Assembly: GCA_041744375.1 (NCBI GenBank)
Contig: JBGTLA010000178.1
Span: 1-22,776, forward strand
DNA: 22,776 nucleotides
Reading direction: 5' to 3'
Source: JBGTLA01 sp041744375
Lineage (GTDB): Bacteria; Actinomycetota; Acidimicrobiia; Spongiisociales; ZC4RG35
Positions 14,078-21,598 of the stretch are shown here, one piece after another (the stretch's first letter is position 1; the number at the start of each line of letters is the position of its first letter). The notes beneath the pieces were generated by a model that was given only the letters and a program-made list of their open reading frames with translations, did no database searches and had not been told where the DNA came from. Both the position numbers and the translations under genes were made by a program.

Positions 14078-16102
14078 CTATCGACTCACTATGAACACGA
14101 TGACCAAGACCAGCGCCCCGATGATGAAGGACACTGCGTACTGCTGAACGCGGCCGGTCTGGAGCCGGCGCACCCCTCCGCCGGCGGCATCGGTGACCGC
14201 CGACAAGCCGTTGAAGAACCCGTCGATGCCCCGCTGATCGAGACCCCCGTAGACGAAACGTCCCAGCAGCAGGGAAAACGCCGCCACCCCATTGACGATT
14301 CCGTCGATGACGTACGTGTTCACCCAATCGACGGTGCGGGCGAGCGGGCCTTTGGTGCCGCGCACGATGCCGAGGGCGGCGTCGTCTATGTAGTAGGTGC
14401 GGCGCAACAGGGGGTAGAGCAGCGGAATCTCAACCCGGTCGCGGTGGCGCTGGGTGTCACGGTCCGGTGAGAAGATCACCCATCCAAGGGCGATTCCGGC
14501 CAGGGCCGCCACCAGGCCTGCTCCCGCCAGGAACAGATCCACCCCCTCGGGGTGGTGGTCGCCCATGGCCACCACCCGCACGGCCAGCCAATCGGTGAAA
14601 TTGGCTATGCCGGGCCATTGGACTCCGGGGATGTTGAGGAACCCGACGAGCACCGACGGTACCGCCAGCGCCACAAGGGGGACCGTCATCGAGCGAGGAG
14701 ACTCATGAGGGTGCCCGTGGCCCTTGTAGGTGCCGTGGAAGGTGAGGGCCACCGCCCGCGCCATGTAGAAGGCGGTCACGAACGCTCCGAGGATCGCGAT
14801 CCACATCACGGCGGTGTATCCCTCGTAGTCGAGGGTGGCCAATATCTCGTCTTTGGACCAGAAGCCCGCCAACGGCAGGATTCCCGCCAAAGCGAGCGAA
14901 CCGATGACGAAGGTGGTGTAGGTGGTGGGCATGAACTTGCGCAACCCGCCCATGTCGGACATGTTGTTGGAGTGAACGGCATGGATCACCGAGCCCGCCC
15001 CCAAGAAGAGCAGCGCCTTGAAAAAGGCGTGTGTGAAGAGGTGGAAAACCCCCGCCGTGTACCCCCCGGCCGCCACCGCCGTCATCATGTAGCCGAGTTG
15101 GGAGACCGTGGAGTAGGCAAGGACCTTCTTGATGTCGTCGGCCACCAACGCCAGCAATCCCATGGCGAAAAGCGTGATTGCCCCGATAGCGACCATCCAC
15201 GGCCTGATGTCGAAGGCGAGCTCCTGGTAGAAGGGGAACATGCGAGCCATCAGGTAGATGCCGGCGGTGACCATGGTGGCAGCGTGCATGAGGGCGGACA
15301 CCGGGGTGGGGCCGGCCATGGCATCGGGCAACCAGATGTGGAAGGGGAATTGGGCCGACTTGCCCATCGCCCCCAAGAACAAGAGGAGGCCCCCCACCAC
15401 TGCCACGCCGGCCAGGGCGGGATCCTGAGCTGTGGAAGCCACGTCGATGTCGCTGAAGCTGAAGCTGCCGAGGGACACCCCGACCAGGATCGCTCCCAGG
15501 ATCAGCCCGATGTCGGCGACCTTGTTGGTCATGAACGCCTTGTTGCCGGCGTTCACGTTCTCGTGGTCTTCCCAGTAGAAGCCGATGAGCAGATACGAGG
15601 CGAGACCCACGCCTTCCCAGCCGATGATCAGCTGGATGAGGTTGGGGGCTCCCACCAGGATGAACATCGCCCCTGCGAAGAGTGAAAACGCGGCGAAAAA
15701 CCAGGTGACACGGCGATCGCCGTGCATGTACCCAACGGCGTAGATGAAGACCAAGAGCCCCACCAGCGAGACCAGGAAGTACATCATGATCGACAGGCCG
15801 TCCACGACCCATCCCAGCTCGAAAGACAACCCCGAGCCGACGTTCCCGATGACGAACGTCACCTCGTGGAGCACTCCCTCGGTCATGTTCTGAACGAAGA
15901 GGACAGTGGCCCACACCAGGTTCAAGGCGAGCGCCCCGATGGCGATCTCGGCGCCTTGATACTTGAGCCGCTTGCCCGCGGCGATGATCGCCAGGAAGGC
16001 CACGATGGGCGACACCAGCATGATTCCCGCCGTTTCGGCCCAGAACCCCCCGTCCCCCGCCCGAGGCACCTCGGCCGCCGCCAAGACTAAGAGATCCATC
16101 AC
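14078..16102 (-). CDS. nuoL: NADH-quinone oxidoreductase subunit L
   Basis: The 674-residue product is the distal proton-pumping subunit of complex I, with the long lateral helix near its C-terminus. E163 (GWEGVGLASYLLIGFYW) and K248 (GAMGKSAQFPFHIWLPDA) are the expected charged residues within the membrane. AYSTVSQLGYMMTAVAAGGY and HLFTHAFFKALLFLGAGSVI are further family segments. The start may be GTG 16102 or the adjoining ATG 16099; the difference is one residue. The 64-bp gap to nuoK upstream carries five ACGGCGR repeats. Confidence 0.96.
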   Translation of the reverse strand: MMDLLVLAAAEVPRAGDGGFWAETAGIMLVSPIVAFLAIIAAGKRLKYQGAEIAIGALALNLVWATVLFVQNMTEGVLHEVTFVIGNVGSGLSFELGWVVDGLSIMMYFLVSLVGLLVFIYAVGYMHGDRRVTWFFAAFSLFAGAMFILVGAPNLIQLIIGWEGVGLASYLLIGFYWEDHENVNAGNKAFMTNKVADIGLILGAILVGVSLGSFSFSDIDVASTAQDPALAGVAVVGGLLLFLGAMGKSAQFPFHIWLPDAMAGPTPVSALMHAATMVTAGIYLMARMFPFYQELAFDIRPWMVAIGAITLFAMGLLALVADDIKKVLAYSTVSQLGYMMTAVAAGGYTAGVFHLFTHAFFKALLFLGAGSVIHAVHSNNMSDMGGLRKFMPTTYTTFVIGSLALAGILPLAGFWSKDEILATLDYEGYTAVMWIAILGAFVTAFYMARAVALTFHGTYKGHGHPHESPRSMTVPLVALAVPSVLVGFLNIPGVQWPGIANFTDWLAVRVVAMGDHHPEGVDLFLAGAGLVAALAGIALGWVIFSPDRDTQRHRDRVEIPLLYPLLRRTYYIDDAALGIVRGTKGPLARTVDWVNTYVIDGIVNGVAAFSLLLGRFVYGGLDQRGIDGFFNGLSAVTDAAGGGVRRLQTGRVQQYAVSFIIGALVLVIVFIVSR

Positions 16103-16115
16103 AACTGCACCCCGT

Positions 16116-16160
16116 ACGGCGAACGGCGGACGGCGAACGGCGGACGGCGAGCGAAGCGAG
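16116..16160. repeat. Heptamer tandem repeat, K/L junction
   Basis: Five copies of ACGGCGR run from 16116 to 16150 (alternating ACGGCGA and ACGGCGG). They are followed by GCGAAGCGAG (16151-16160). The same order, repeats then GCGAAGCGA, recurs at the J/K junction. Confidence 0.88.
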
Positions 16161-16166
16161 TCACCG

Positions 16167-16472
16167 TCACCATCTCAGGAGATCCAGTTCGTCGATGTTG
16201 GCCGACTGACGGTTACGGAAGATCATGAGGACGATGGCCAAACCGATGCCCACTTCGGCGGCGGCGATGGCGATCACGAAGAGGGCGAAGACCTGGCCGA
16301 CCGCATCGGGAGTGACGAGCATCGCCTCGAACACCACCAGGTTGATGTTGACGGCCGCCAGCATCAGCTCGACCGAGAGCAAGACCAAGACGACGTTGCG
16401 GCGCACCAACAATCCGTACACCCCGAGCGAGAAGAGAGCCGCCGCCAGGACGAGGAACTGATTGGCTATCAC
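16167..16472 (-). CDS. nuoK: NADH-quinone oxidoreductase subunit K
   Basis: With a GTG start at 16472 the product has 101 residues, the normal NuoK length. It has three membrane helices. Buried glutamates E35 (LLSVELMLAAVNINLV) and E73 (AIAAAEVGIGLAIV) are those needed for proton transfer along the membrane arm. A much longer open frame continues upstream to 16757, but it runs through the repeat hairpin and into nuoJ and has no family similarity. No clear ribosome site precedes the GTG, so the exact start is less certain than the gene. Confidence 0.93.
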   Translation of the reverse strand: MIANQFLVLAAALFSLGVYGLLVRRNVVLVLLSVELMLAAVNINLVVFEAMLVTPDAVGQVFALFVIAIAAAEVGIGLAIVLMIFRNRQSANIDELDLLRW

Positions 16473-16490
16473 GAGACGCCGCCAGTGTCG

Positions 16491-16557
16491 TTCACCGTCG
16501 ACCGTCGGCCGTTTGCCGTGGGCGATGAACGGCGAACGGCGAACGGTGAACGGTGAG
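16491..16557. repeat. Heptamer repeats forming a long hairpin, J/K junction
   Basis: The right half has four ACGGYGA copies (16529-16556) followed by GCGAAGCGA (16557-16565). The left half (16491-16519) carries diverged copies in the opposite orientation. The 29-base arms match at 23 positions and add at least one G-U pair, around a 9-base loop (16520-16528). The structure fills most of the 97-bp gap. Confidence 0.8.
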
Positions 16558-16569
16558 CGAAGCGAACCC

Positions 16570-17124
16570 TCACACTGAGCCTCTTTCTTCTTCTTCCAGG
16601 GGGGTGAGGTCTCGGCGGGCGACGGTGATACCGCCCACCAGGGCCGCCAGGAGGATGAAACCGACCACTTCGAACGGAACGACAAATCTCCCCAGGAGAC
16701 TGAATGCCAGGATGGACGTGTCCGTGCCGGTTCCGCCGGATGCGACCTCGGTGGCACCGAAGGCGGTGAGGGAACCGTACGACAACACCCCGAACAGAAT
16801 GACCGAAACCACCGCCGCCGGGGCGCGCTTGGCCTTCGTGTCGAGGACCGTGTCGAATCCCGTCGGCGCTCGGGTGATCATGATCCCGAACAAGAAGAGA
16901 ACGATCACGGCTCCGATGTACACGAGCACGACAACCAGGGCCACGAACTCGGCCGACAGCATGACGAACAAGGCCGCACTGGCTCCCAGCGCGGCCATCA
17001 GGTAGAGGGCGGCGTGGACGACGTTACGGGCCGTGACCACCCTGAGCCCCGACACCAGCATCGCCGCACCCACGGCCAGGAACACCCAGTTGATCGGCTG
17101 AGCGATCCAGTCGATGAAAGTCAC
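16570..17124 (-). CDS. nuoJ: NADH-quinone oxidoreductase subunit J
   Basis: The start was placed at GTG 17124, because GGAGG lies 6 nt upstream; a longer frame to 17163 adds 13 residues that lie in the repeat tract. The resulting 184-residue product has about five membrane helices. VVTARNVVHAALYLMAALGA and VVVLVYIGAVIVLFLFGIMI are the family segments; the second includes the helix 3 pi-bulge region involved in coupling. The C-terminus is a short charged tail (LTPLEEEERGSV). It is a membrane-arm subunit of complex I. Confidence 0.93.
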   Translation of the reverse strand: MTFIDWIAQPINWVFLAVGAAMLVSGLRVVTARNVVHAALYLMAALGASAALFVMLSAEFVALVVVLVYIGAVIVLFLFGIMITRAPTGFDTVLDTKAKRAPAAVVSVILFGVLSYGSLTAFGATEVASGGTGTDTSILAFSLLGRFVVPFEVVGFILLAALVGGITVARRDLTPLEEEERGSV

Positions 17125-17141
17125 GAGGCGCCTCCGGCGCC

Positions 17142-17169
17142 AGTCGGAGGTCGGAAGGCGCAAGTCGGA
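17142..17169. repeat. Degenerate heptamer repeat, I/J junction
   Basis: Four seven-base units (AGTCGGA, GGTCGGA, AGGCGCA, AGTCGGA) lie between the nuoI stop and the nuoJ start. AGTCGGA is a circular shift of GGAAGTC, so this is a decayed tract of the same family as at M/N and D/H. Confidence 0.7.
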
Positions 17170-17194
17170 AGGTCAGGACAGACGCCAAGCTCCG

Positions 17195-17683
17195 TCACTT
17201 CGCCACCTCGGGCTGTTCGGGGACCGTCTCGAGCCAGTCCTGAAGCCGGTCCATATCGTGCATCATGTCGCCCATCTGATGCTCCGAGTACTCGTACTCG
17301 GGCGACCAGAAGAGGGCGTCGAAGGGGCAGACCTCGACACAGATGCCGCAGTACATGCACAAGGCGTAGTCGATGTCGAAGCGGTCGAGCGTGGCACGCA
17401 CGCGCACCCGCCCACCCGGCTTGGAGGGCTCCTGTTCCTCTTTGTGGCCTTCGATGTAGATACACCAGTCAGGGCAGTTGCGGGCACACAGCATGCACAC
17501 CGTGCACGCTTCCTGGTCGAGGGCGATGACTCCCCGCGCCCGGGCCACCGGTGTCTCTTTCACCTTCGGGTAGTTCACGGTCGCCAGATGCTTGTGAGGC
17601 AGGAAGATGGTCTTGAACATGGTCGACAGGGTCACCCACATACCCTTGGCGAGCCCGGAACCCGGAATCGTGCGATTGGCCAT
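17195..17683 (-). CDS. nuoI: NADH-quinone oxidoreductase subunit I
   Basis: With ATG 17683 the product has 162 residues. Two ferredoxin-type motifs bind the N6a and N6b [4Fe-4S] clusters: C60, C63, C66, C70-P and C109, C112, C115, C119-P. They pass electrons from the peripheral arm towards the N2 cluster of NuoB. AGGTGG lies shortly upstream, and the start overlaps the nuoH stop by one base (TGATG). A longer frame to 17746 would run back into nuoH. The acidic C-terminal tail after the second motif is ordinary for actinobacterial NuoI. All cluster cysteines are present, so the protein should be active. Confidence 0.95.
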   Translation of the reverse strand: MANRTIPGSGLAKGMWVTLSTMFKTIFLPHKHLATVNYPKVKETPVARARGVIALDQEACTVCMLCARNCPDWCIYIEGHKEEQEPSKPGGRVRVRATLDRFDIDYALCMYCGICVEVCPFDALFWSPEYEYSEHQMGDMMHDMDRLQDWLETVPEQPEVAK

Positions 17684-18690
17684 CACAACACCACCTTGAG
17701 GATCGCTGTCACGGCGATGTTGACGAGAGAGATGGGTACCAGCCACTTCCAGGCCATGCCTTGCAGTTGGTCTTCACGAAAGCGGGGAAATGTCCAGCGA
17801 AACCAGATCATGGCGAAGATCAAAAGGAACACCTTGCCCATCAGGATGAGGGGCCCGAGCACGGTCAACATCGTCTCGTTCAACCCCGGCAACCAATAAC
17901 CACCCAGGAAGAGCGTGACGGCAATGGCCGACATCGTGAACATGTTGGCGAACTCGGCCAGGAAGAAGAACAGGAACCGGAACCCCGAATACTCCGTCAG
18001 GTATCCCATGACCAACTCCGATTCGGCGATGGGCATGTCGAAGGGGATACGGGAGAGCTCGGCCAACGCCGCCACCATGAAAATGGCGAAGGCCACGAAC
18101 TGGAGCACCACGAAGGGATAGCCGGCGCTGATCTGGGCTTGAACGATGCCGTCGAGGCTCATGGTCCCGGCGATGATGACGACCCCCACCACCGAGAGAA
18201 CCAATGGCAGCTCGTAGGCGATGAGCTGCCCGGCTGCCCTCAGCCCTCCGATCAGCGAATACTTGTTGGCCGATGACCAACCGGCGATGAGGACACCGAT
18301 GGTCGACAGCGAAGAGATAGCCAGGGCGAAGAAGATTCCCAGCTGTAGATCGCGAAACACCAAACCGGGACCGAACGGGACGACGACCAGGAGGGCGACC
18401 GTCGAGGCAAGCACCAGGGCGGGGGCGAACTTGAACATGGGACGGTCGGCGTTCTCGGGGATGATGTCTTCTTTCTGGAAAAACTTGACCCCGTCGGCGA
18501 TGAGCTGCGCCCACCCGAACCGACCTCCTGCGAAGTACGGCCCCACCCGGTTCTGCATCTTGGCCGAGAGCTTCATCTCGGCGAATCCGATCACCATTCC
18601 CACCGCCGGGATGAGGGAGGCGACGATGACCAGCTTGATGGCCAGCCCCAGCCAGAAGTTCGACATGACATCAGCGAAGATCTCAGTCAT
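17683..18690 (-). CDS. nuoH: NADH-quinone oxidoreductase subunit H
   Basis: The 335-residue product has about eight membrane helices and forms most of the quinone entry chamber with NuoB and NuoD. FAEMKLSAKMQNRVGPYFAG is the conserved first cytoplasmic loop, followed by FGWAQLIADGVKFFQKED. LSRIPFDMPIAESELVMGYL and EYSGFRFLFFFLAEFANMF form the long, charged cytoplasmic loop of the family. A purine run (GGGGGAGG) directly precedes the ATG at 18690. It follows nuoD directly, across a 72-bp gap with heptamer repeats, where nuoE, F and G would normally lie. Confidence 0.96.
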   Translation of the reverse strand: MTEIFADVMSNFWLGLAIKLVIVASLIPAVGMVIGFAEMKLSAKMQNRVGPYFAGGRFGWAQLIADGVKFFQKEDIIPENADRPMFKFAPALVLASTVALLVVVPFGPGLVFRDLQLGIFFALAISSLSTIGVLIAGWSSANKYSLIGGLRAAGQLIAYELPLVLSVVGVVIIAGTMSLDGIVQAQISAGYPFVVLQFVAFAIFMVAALAELSRIPFDMPIAESELVMGYLTEYSGFRFLFFFLAEFANMFTMSAIAVTLFLGGYWLPGLNETMLTVLGPLILMGKVFLLIFAMIWFRWTFPRFREDQLQGMAWKWLVPISLVNIAVTAILKVVL

Positions 18691-18720
18691 GCCCTCCCCC
18701 TGCGACGAGGCGGAGCGTCC

Positions 18721-18762
18721 GACTTCCGACTTCCGACTTCCGACTTCCGAGTCCCGACTTCT
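18721..18762. repeat. Heptamer tandem repeat, D/H junction
   Basis: Four perfect GACTTCC copies (18721-18748) are followed by GAGTCCC and GACTTCT, reaching the nuoD stop codon. The unit is the reverse complement of the M/N unit GGAAGTC. In the operon mRNA, this tract is complementary to the M/N and I/J tracts. Confidence 0.9.
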
Positions 18763-19953
18763 TCATCTGTCCACGTCTCCCAAGACGAAGTCGAGAGAGC
18801 CCATCACGGCAATGATGTCGGGAACAAGCGTGCCCTCGAGCGCCCAGGGAAGAATCGAGATGTTGGAAAAGGAGGCCGACCGGATCTTGAGGCGATAGGG
18901 GCCCTGACCGCCGTCGGACACGAGATAGTAGCCCATCTCCCCTTTGGGGTTTTCGGCCCGCACATAGGTTTCACCCTTGGGAACCTTGATGATCTTGGGT
19001 ACCTTGGCCTGGAGCGGGCCGGAGGGGATGCCTGCCACCGCCTGGCCGATGATACGGGCGGACTGGCGTATCTCTTCGAGCCGAACGTACCAGCGGTCCC
19101 AGCAGTCACCGTTCTCGCCGGTCACGACATCGAACTCGAACTTCTCATAGGGCAGGTAGTCCTCCACCTTGCGCAGGTCGAAGGCCACGCCCGAGGCGCG
19201 CAGATTGGGCCCGGTCACCCCGTAGGCGGCGCATACCTCGGGAGGAAACACTCCCACGCCTTTGGTTCGGGCGAGGATGATCTCGTTTCCTGCCACCAGG
19301 TCTTCGAGCTGATCGACGGCATGGAGAACCCGCACCATTGCCTCGTCTGTCTCCCGAAAGAAGGTGGCAGGGAGGTCCTGGATCATCTTGCGGGTGTTGG
19401 AACCTGACCCGTAGGCGGGCTTGACGCCACCTATCCGATTGAAGTTGGGGTGAAAACGGCCGCCGGTGACACCTTCCAACAGGTCGAGCACCCTCTCGCG
19501 CTCGCGCAGGGCAAAAAAGAGCGGGGTGGCGGCGCCCAACTCGAGCGGATACGACGCCATGAAGATGAGGTGGGAGCTGATGCGTGCCATCTCGGTGAGA
19601 ATGGTGCGGATCCATAGCGCCCGATCGGGCACCTCGAGCTCCATGAGCTTTTCCACCGCGGTGATGAACGGCACCTCGTTGGCGTATCCCGACACCCAGT
19701 CGATCCGGTTGACGATGGTGGTGATCTGGGGGTAGGTCCGCACCTCGGCAAGCTTCTCATACCCCCGGTGCATGTAGCCGATCACCGGACGCACGTCATA
19801 CGCCCGCTCCCCATCCACTCTGGCGACCAACCGGAGCACACCGTGGGTCGAGGGATGCTGGGGCCCGATGTTGAGGGTCATCTCGGGAGTCTCCAGCTCG
19901 ACCGACACCGAGACTTCGGACAGGTGGCGAATCGTGTCCTGATCGATCGTCAC
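18763..19953 (-). CDS. nuoD: NADH-quinone oxidoreductase subunit D
   Basis: The 396-residue product is the 49-kDa-type subunit that forms the quinone-reduction site with NuoB. GPQHPSTHGVLR (30-41) carries the quinone-contacting His, and MHRGYEKLAE (61-70) follows. The C-terminal ...MGSLDFVLGDVDR is typical. At the position of the quinone-contacting Tyr, the sequence reads RIDWVSGYANE, with Trp 86. I believe similar DW versions occur in other actinobacteria. The GTG start (19953) overlaps the nuoC stop by 4 bases (GTGA). NuoC and NuoD are separate, not fused as in E. coli. Confidence 0.96.
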   Translation of the reverse strand: MTIDQDTIRHLSEVSVSVELETPEMTLNIGPQHPSTHGVLRLVARVDGERAYDVRPVIGYMHRGYEKLAEVRTYPQITTIVNRIDWVSGYANEVPFITAVEKLMELEVPDRALWIRTILTEMARISSHLIFMASYPLELGAATPLFFALRERERVLDLLEGVTGGRFHPNFNRIGGVKPAYGSGSNTRKMIQDLPATFFRETDEAMVRVLHAVDQLEDLVAGNEIILARTKGVGVFPPEVCAAYGVTGPNLRASGVAFDLRKVEDYLPYEKFEFDVVTGENGDCWDRWYVRLEEIRQSARIIGQAVAGIPSGPLQAKVPKIIKVPKGETYVRAENPKGEMGYYLVSDGGQGPYRLKIRSASFSNISILPWALEGTLVPDIIAVMGSLDFVLGDVDR

Positions 19954-20615
19954 GACTCGCTCTCTTCTGCTGTGGAATCGTCGCCATCGGCCCCTTCTGT
20001 TTCATCCCCGCCTGCTTCGTCCTCGTCGGGCATGCCTTCGACGTCGACCTTCCCGGGCCAGGGCTTCACTTCCCGGCTCAGCAATGGAAACGACTTGAGC
20101 AGGGGGTGGCCCAAGAAGCCGTCCGGCAAGTACAGGGGCGCAAGATCACCGTGGCCGTCGAAATCGATCCCGAACATCTCGTGTGCTTCGCGCTCATGCC
20201 AGTCGGCGCCGGCGTAGACACTGCGCAGGCTGGCGATGGCGGGCTGGTCGTGGCCGATGCGGGCAGCAAACGTCACCCGCCTGCCGACCGTCAAGTCGGC
20301 GACCGTACACAGGATCTCGAAGGAGGCCTCGTCGAGGGCTTCTGCGGGGGGATCGCCCACGGCCACCTCGTTCGACCAATCGATGGCGGAGAGGAACGAG
20401 AACATCACGAGACCCAACTCGTCCCTGGCAGTCGTGAGCACCTCGACCCAGCGGGCGGAGTCGACCGTTACCTTGACCGTGTCGAAGGTAATTTCTGCTT
20501 CTCCCCCGACCGTTCGCGCCACCTCGTCGGCATAGTCGGTCAACGGGTGGGGAGGGTCGACCGTTCCCTCCGCTTCCTCGACGGCGGCGTCGGCCTCAGG
20601 CGGGCTGGAGGTCAC
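19950..20615 (-). CDS. nuoC: NADH-quinone oxidoreductase subunit C
   Basis: The 221-residue product is the 30-kDa-type subunit of the peripheral arm, a structural scaffold for NuoD. The conserved segments are FSFLSAIDW, SLRSVYAGADWHEREAHEMF and GIDFDGHGDL, then LYLPDGFLGHPLLKSFPL. The C-terminal 30 residues are very acidic and low in complexity (Asp, Glu, Gly, Ser) and lie beyond the conserved domain. The GTG start (20615) lies 20 bases inside the end of nuoB. A start further in is possible, because the first 20 residues are unconserved. Confidence 0.94.
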   Translation of the reverse strand: MTSSPPEADAAVEEAEGTVDPPHPLTDYADEVARTVGGEAEITFDTVKVTVDSARWVEVLTTARDELGLVMFSFLSAIDWSNEVAVGDPPAEALDEASFEILCTVADLTVGRRVTFAARIGHDQPAIASLRSVYAGADWHEREAHEMFGIDFDGHGDLAPLYLPDGFLGHPLLKSFPLLSREVKPWPGKVDVEGMPDEDEAGGDETEGADGDDSTAEESES

Positions 20616-21093
20616 GGCGGTTCCACTTCTCTTTTATGTCCTCGCCCTGGATCTTCTTCTGGAGGACGAGGATTCCCTCCAACAGCGCTTCGGGCCGTGG
20701 CGGGCAACCGGGGACGTATACGTCCACCGGAATGAGTTGATCGACACCTTTGGTGACGGAGTAAGAGTCCCAGTAGGGCCCGCCACAATTGGAGCACGAG
20801 CCCATGGAGATCACATACTTCGGCTCGGGCATCTGGTCGTACAGGCGCTTGACGGAGGGGCCCATCTTGTCGGTGACGGTGCCGGCCACAACCATGAGGT
20901 CCGCCTGGCGGGGTGAGGCGGGGAGGGGGATGATCCCGAATCGCATCGAGTCGTAACGGGGACCGGAGGCGGCCATCATCTCGATGGCACAGCAGGCCAG
21001 TCCGAACTGGAAGAGCCACAACGAGTATTTGCGTGACCAGTTGAGCAGCCACGACACCGGTTTGGGGGCTCCGAACCGTTGCACTATTCCCAT
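20596..21093 (-). CDS. nuoB: NADH-quinone oxidoreductase subunit B
   Basis: With ATG 21093 the product has 165 residues. C34, C35, C100 and C130 are the four ligands of the N2 [4Fe-4S] cluster that reduces quinone (FGLACCAIEMMA, SMGSCSNCGGPYWDSYS, VPGCPPRPEALLEGI). A longer frame to 21312 lies inside nuoA and is not conserved. GGGGG about 7 nt upstream may serve as ribosome site. The start overlaps the end of nuoA by 10 bases and the end overlaps nuoC by 20, so translation is tightly coupled. Confidence 0.96.
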   Translation of the reverse strand: MGIVQRFGAPKPVSWLLNWSRKYSLWLFQFGLACCAIEMMAASGPRYDSMRFGIIPLPASPRQADLMVVAGTVTDKMGPSVKRLYDQMPEPKYVISMGSCSNCGGPYWDSYSVTKGVDQLIPVDVYVPGCPPRPEALLEGILVLQKKIQGEDIKEKWNRRDLQPA

Positions 21094-21449
21094 CGCAAAA
21101 CCCCCTTCTTGATGGCGTAGAACAGTCCCTCGACCAGGGTGAGCATGAAGAGCAGCATCGCCACCAACCCGAACACGCCCAGCAATTCCACCTCGAGAGC
21201 CCAAGGGAAGATGAACACCGCTTCGACACCGAAGATGACGAAGAGCAGGCCGAAGATGTAATAGCGGACGTAGGTCTGCGACCATCCGGCTCCTACCGGG
21301 TCGACACCGCACTCGTAGGTACCGACCTTCTCTTTCGTTGGGTTGGAAGGCCGGAGCACTGAAGCAACGCCCAACATCACCATCACCAGCACCACGCCCA
21401 GAGCGGCGAAGGCTCCGACTGTCAGGTAGTCCTCGAAGTATGGGGTCAT
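21084..21449 (-). CDS. nuoA: NADH-quinone oxidoreductase subunit A
   Basis: With ATG 21449 the product has 121 residues, the normal NuoA length. It has three membrane helices and the conserved cytoplasmic loop YECGVDPVGAGWSQTYVRYY, whose Cys and acidic residues lie near the quinone channel. FGVEAVFIFPWA follows in helix 2. A longer frame to 21566 is open but runs across the promoter and is not conserved. GAGG lies 4 nt upstream of the ATG. It is the first gene of the 11-gene operon, with a promoter at 21484-21511. Confidence 0.95.
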   Translation of the reverse strand: MTPYFEDYLTVGAFAALGVVLVMVMLGVASVLRPSNPTKEKVGTYECGVDPVGAGWSQTYVRYYIFGLLFVIFGVEAVFIFPWALEVELLGVFGLVAMLLFMLTLVEGLFYAIKKGVLRWE

Positions 21450-21483
21450 GTCCTCGATCTCGGTCGTAGAGCCAACGGCGGCG

Positions 21484-21511
21484 AGTATAGGAATCGGTCG
21501 CCGCCCGTCGA
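21484..21511 (-). promoter_or_regulatory. Promoter of the nuo operon
   Basis: On the minus strand, TATACT (21489-21484) is a near-consensus -10. TCGACG lies 16 nt further upstream (21511-21506) as a weak -35. Transcription would start near 21477, about 28 nt before the nuoA ATG. Confidence 0.6.
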
Positions 21512-21598
21512 AGCCGAGTGGCGATTCCCGCCTCTCGCCGTGGTGGCGGCGTCCCGTCCCGACCATGTCACCCGTCCGCCGGCTGATAGCGTCTGGCC

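Noticed and set aside
13270..14094. Plus-strand frame of 274 residues opposite nuoM
   Set aside because: It is a Glu/Gly/Asp-rich shadow opposite a clear, conserved nuoM gene. Similar long antisense frames are common in high-GC DNA.
16473..16757. N-terminal extension of nuoK by about 95 residues
   Set aside because: It crosses the repeat hairpin and the end of nuoJ. NuoK proteins are about 100 residues and begin at the GTG chosen here.
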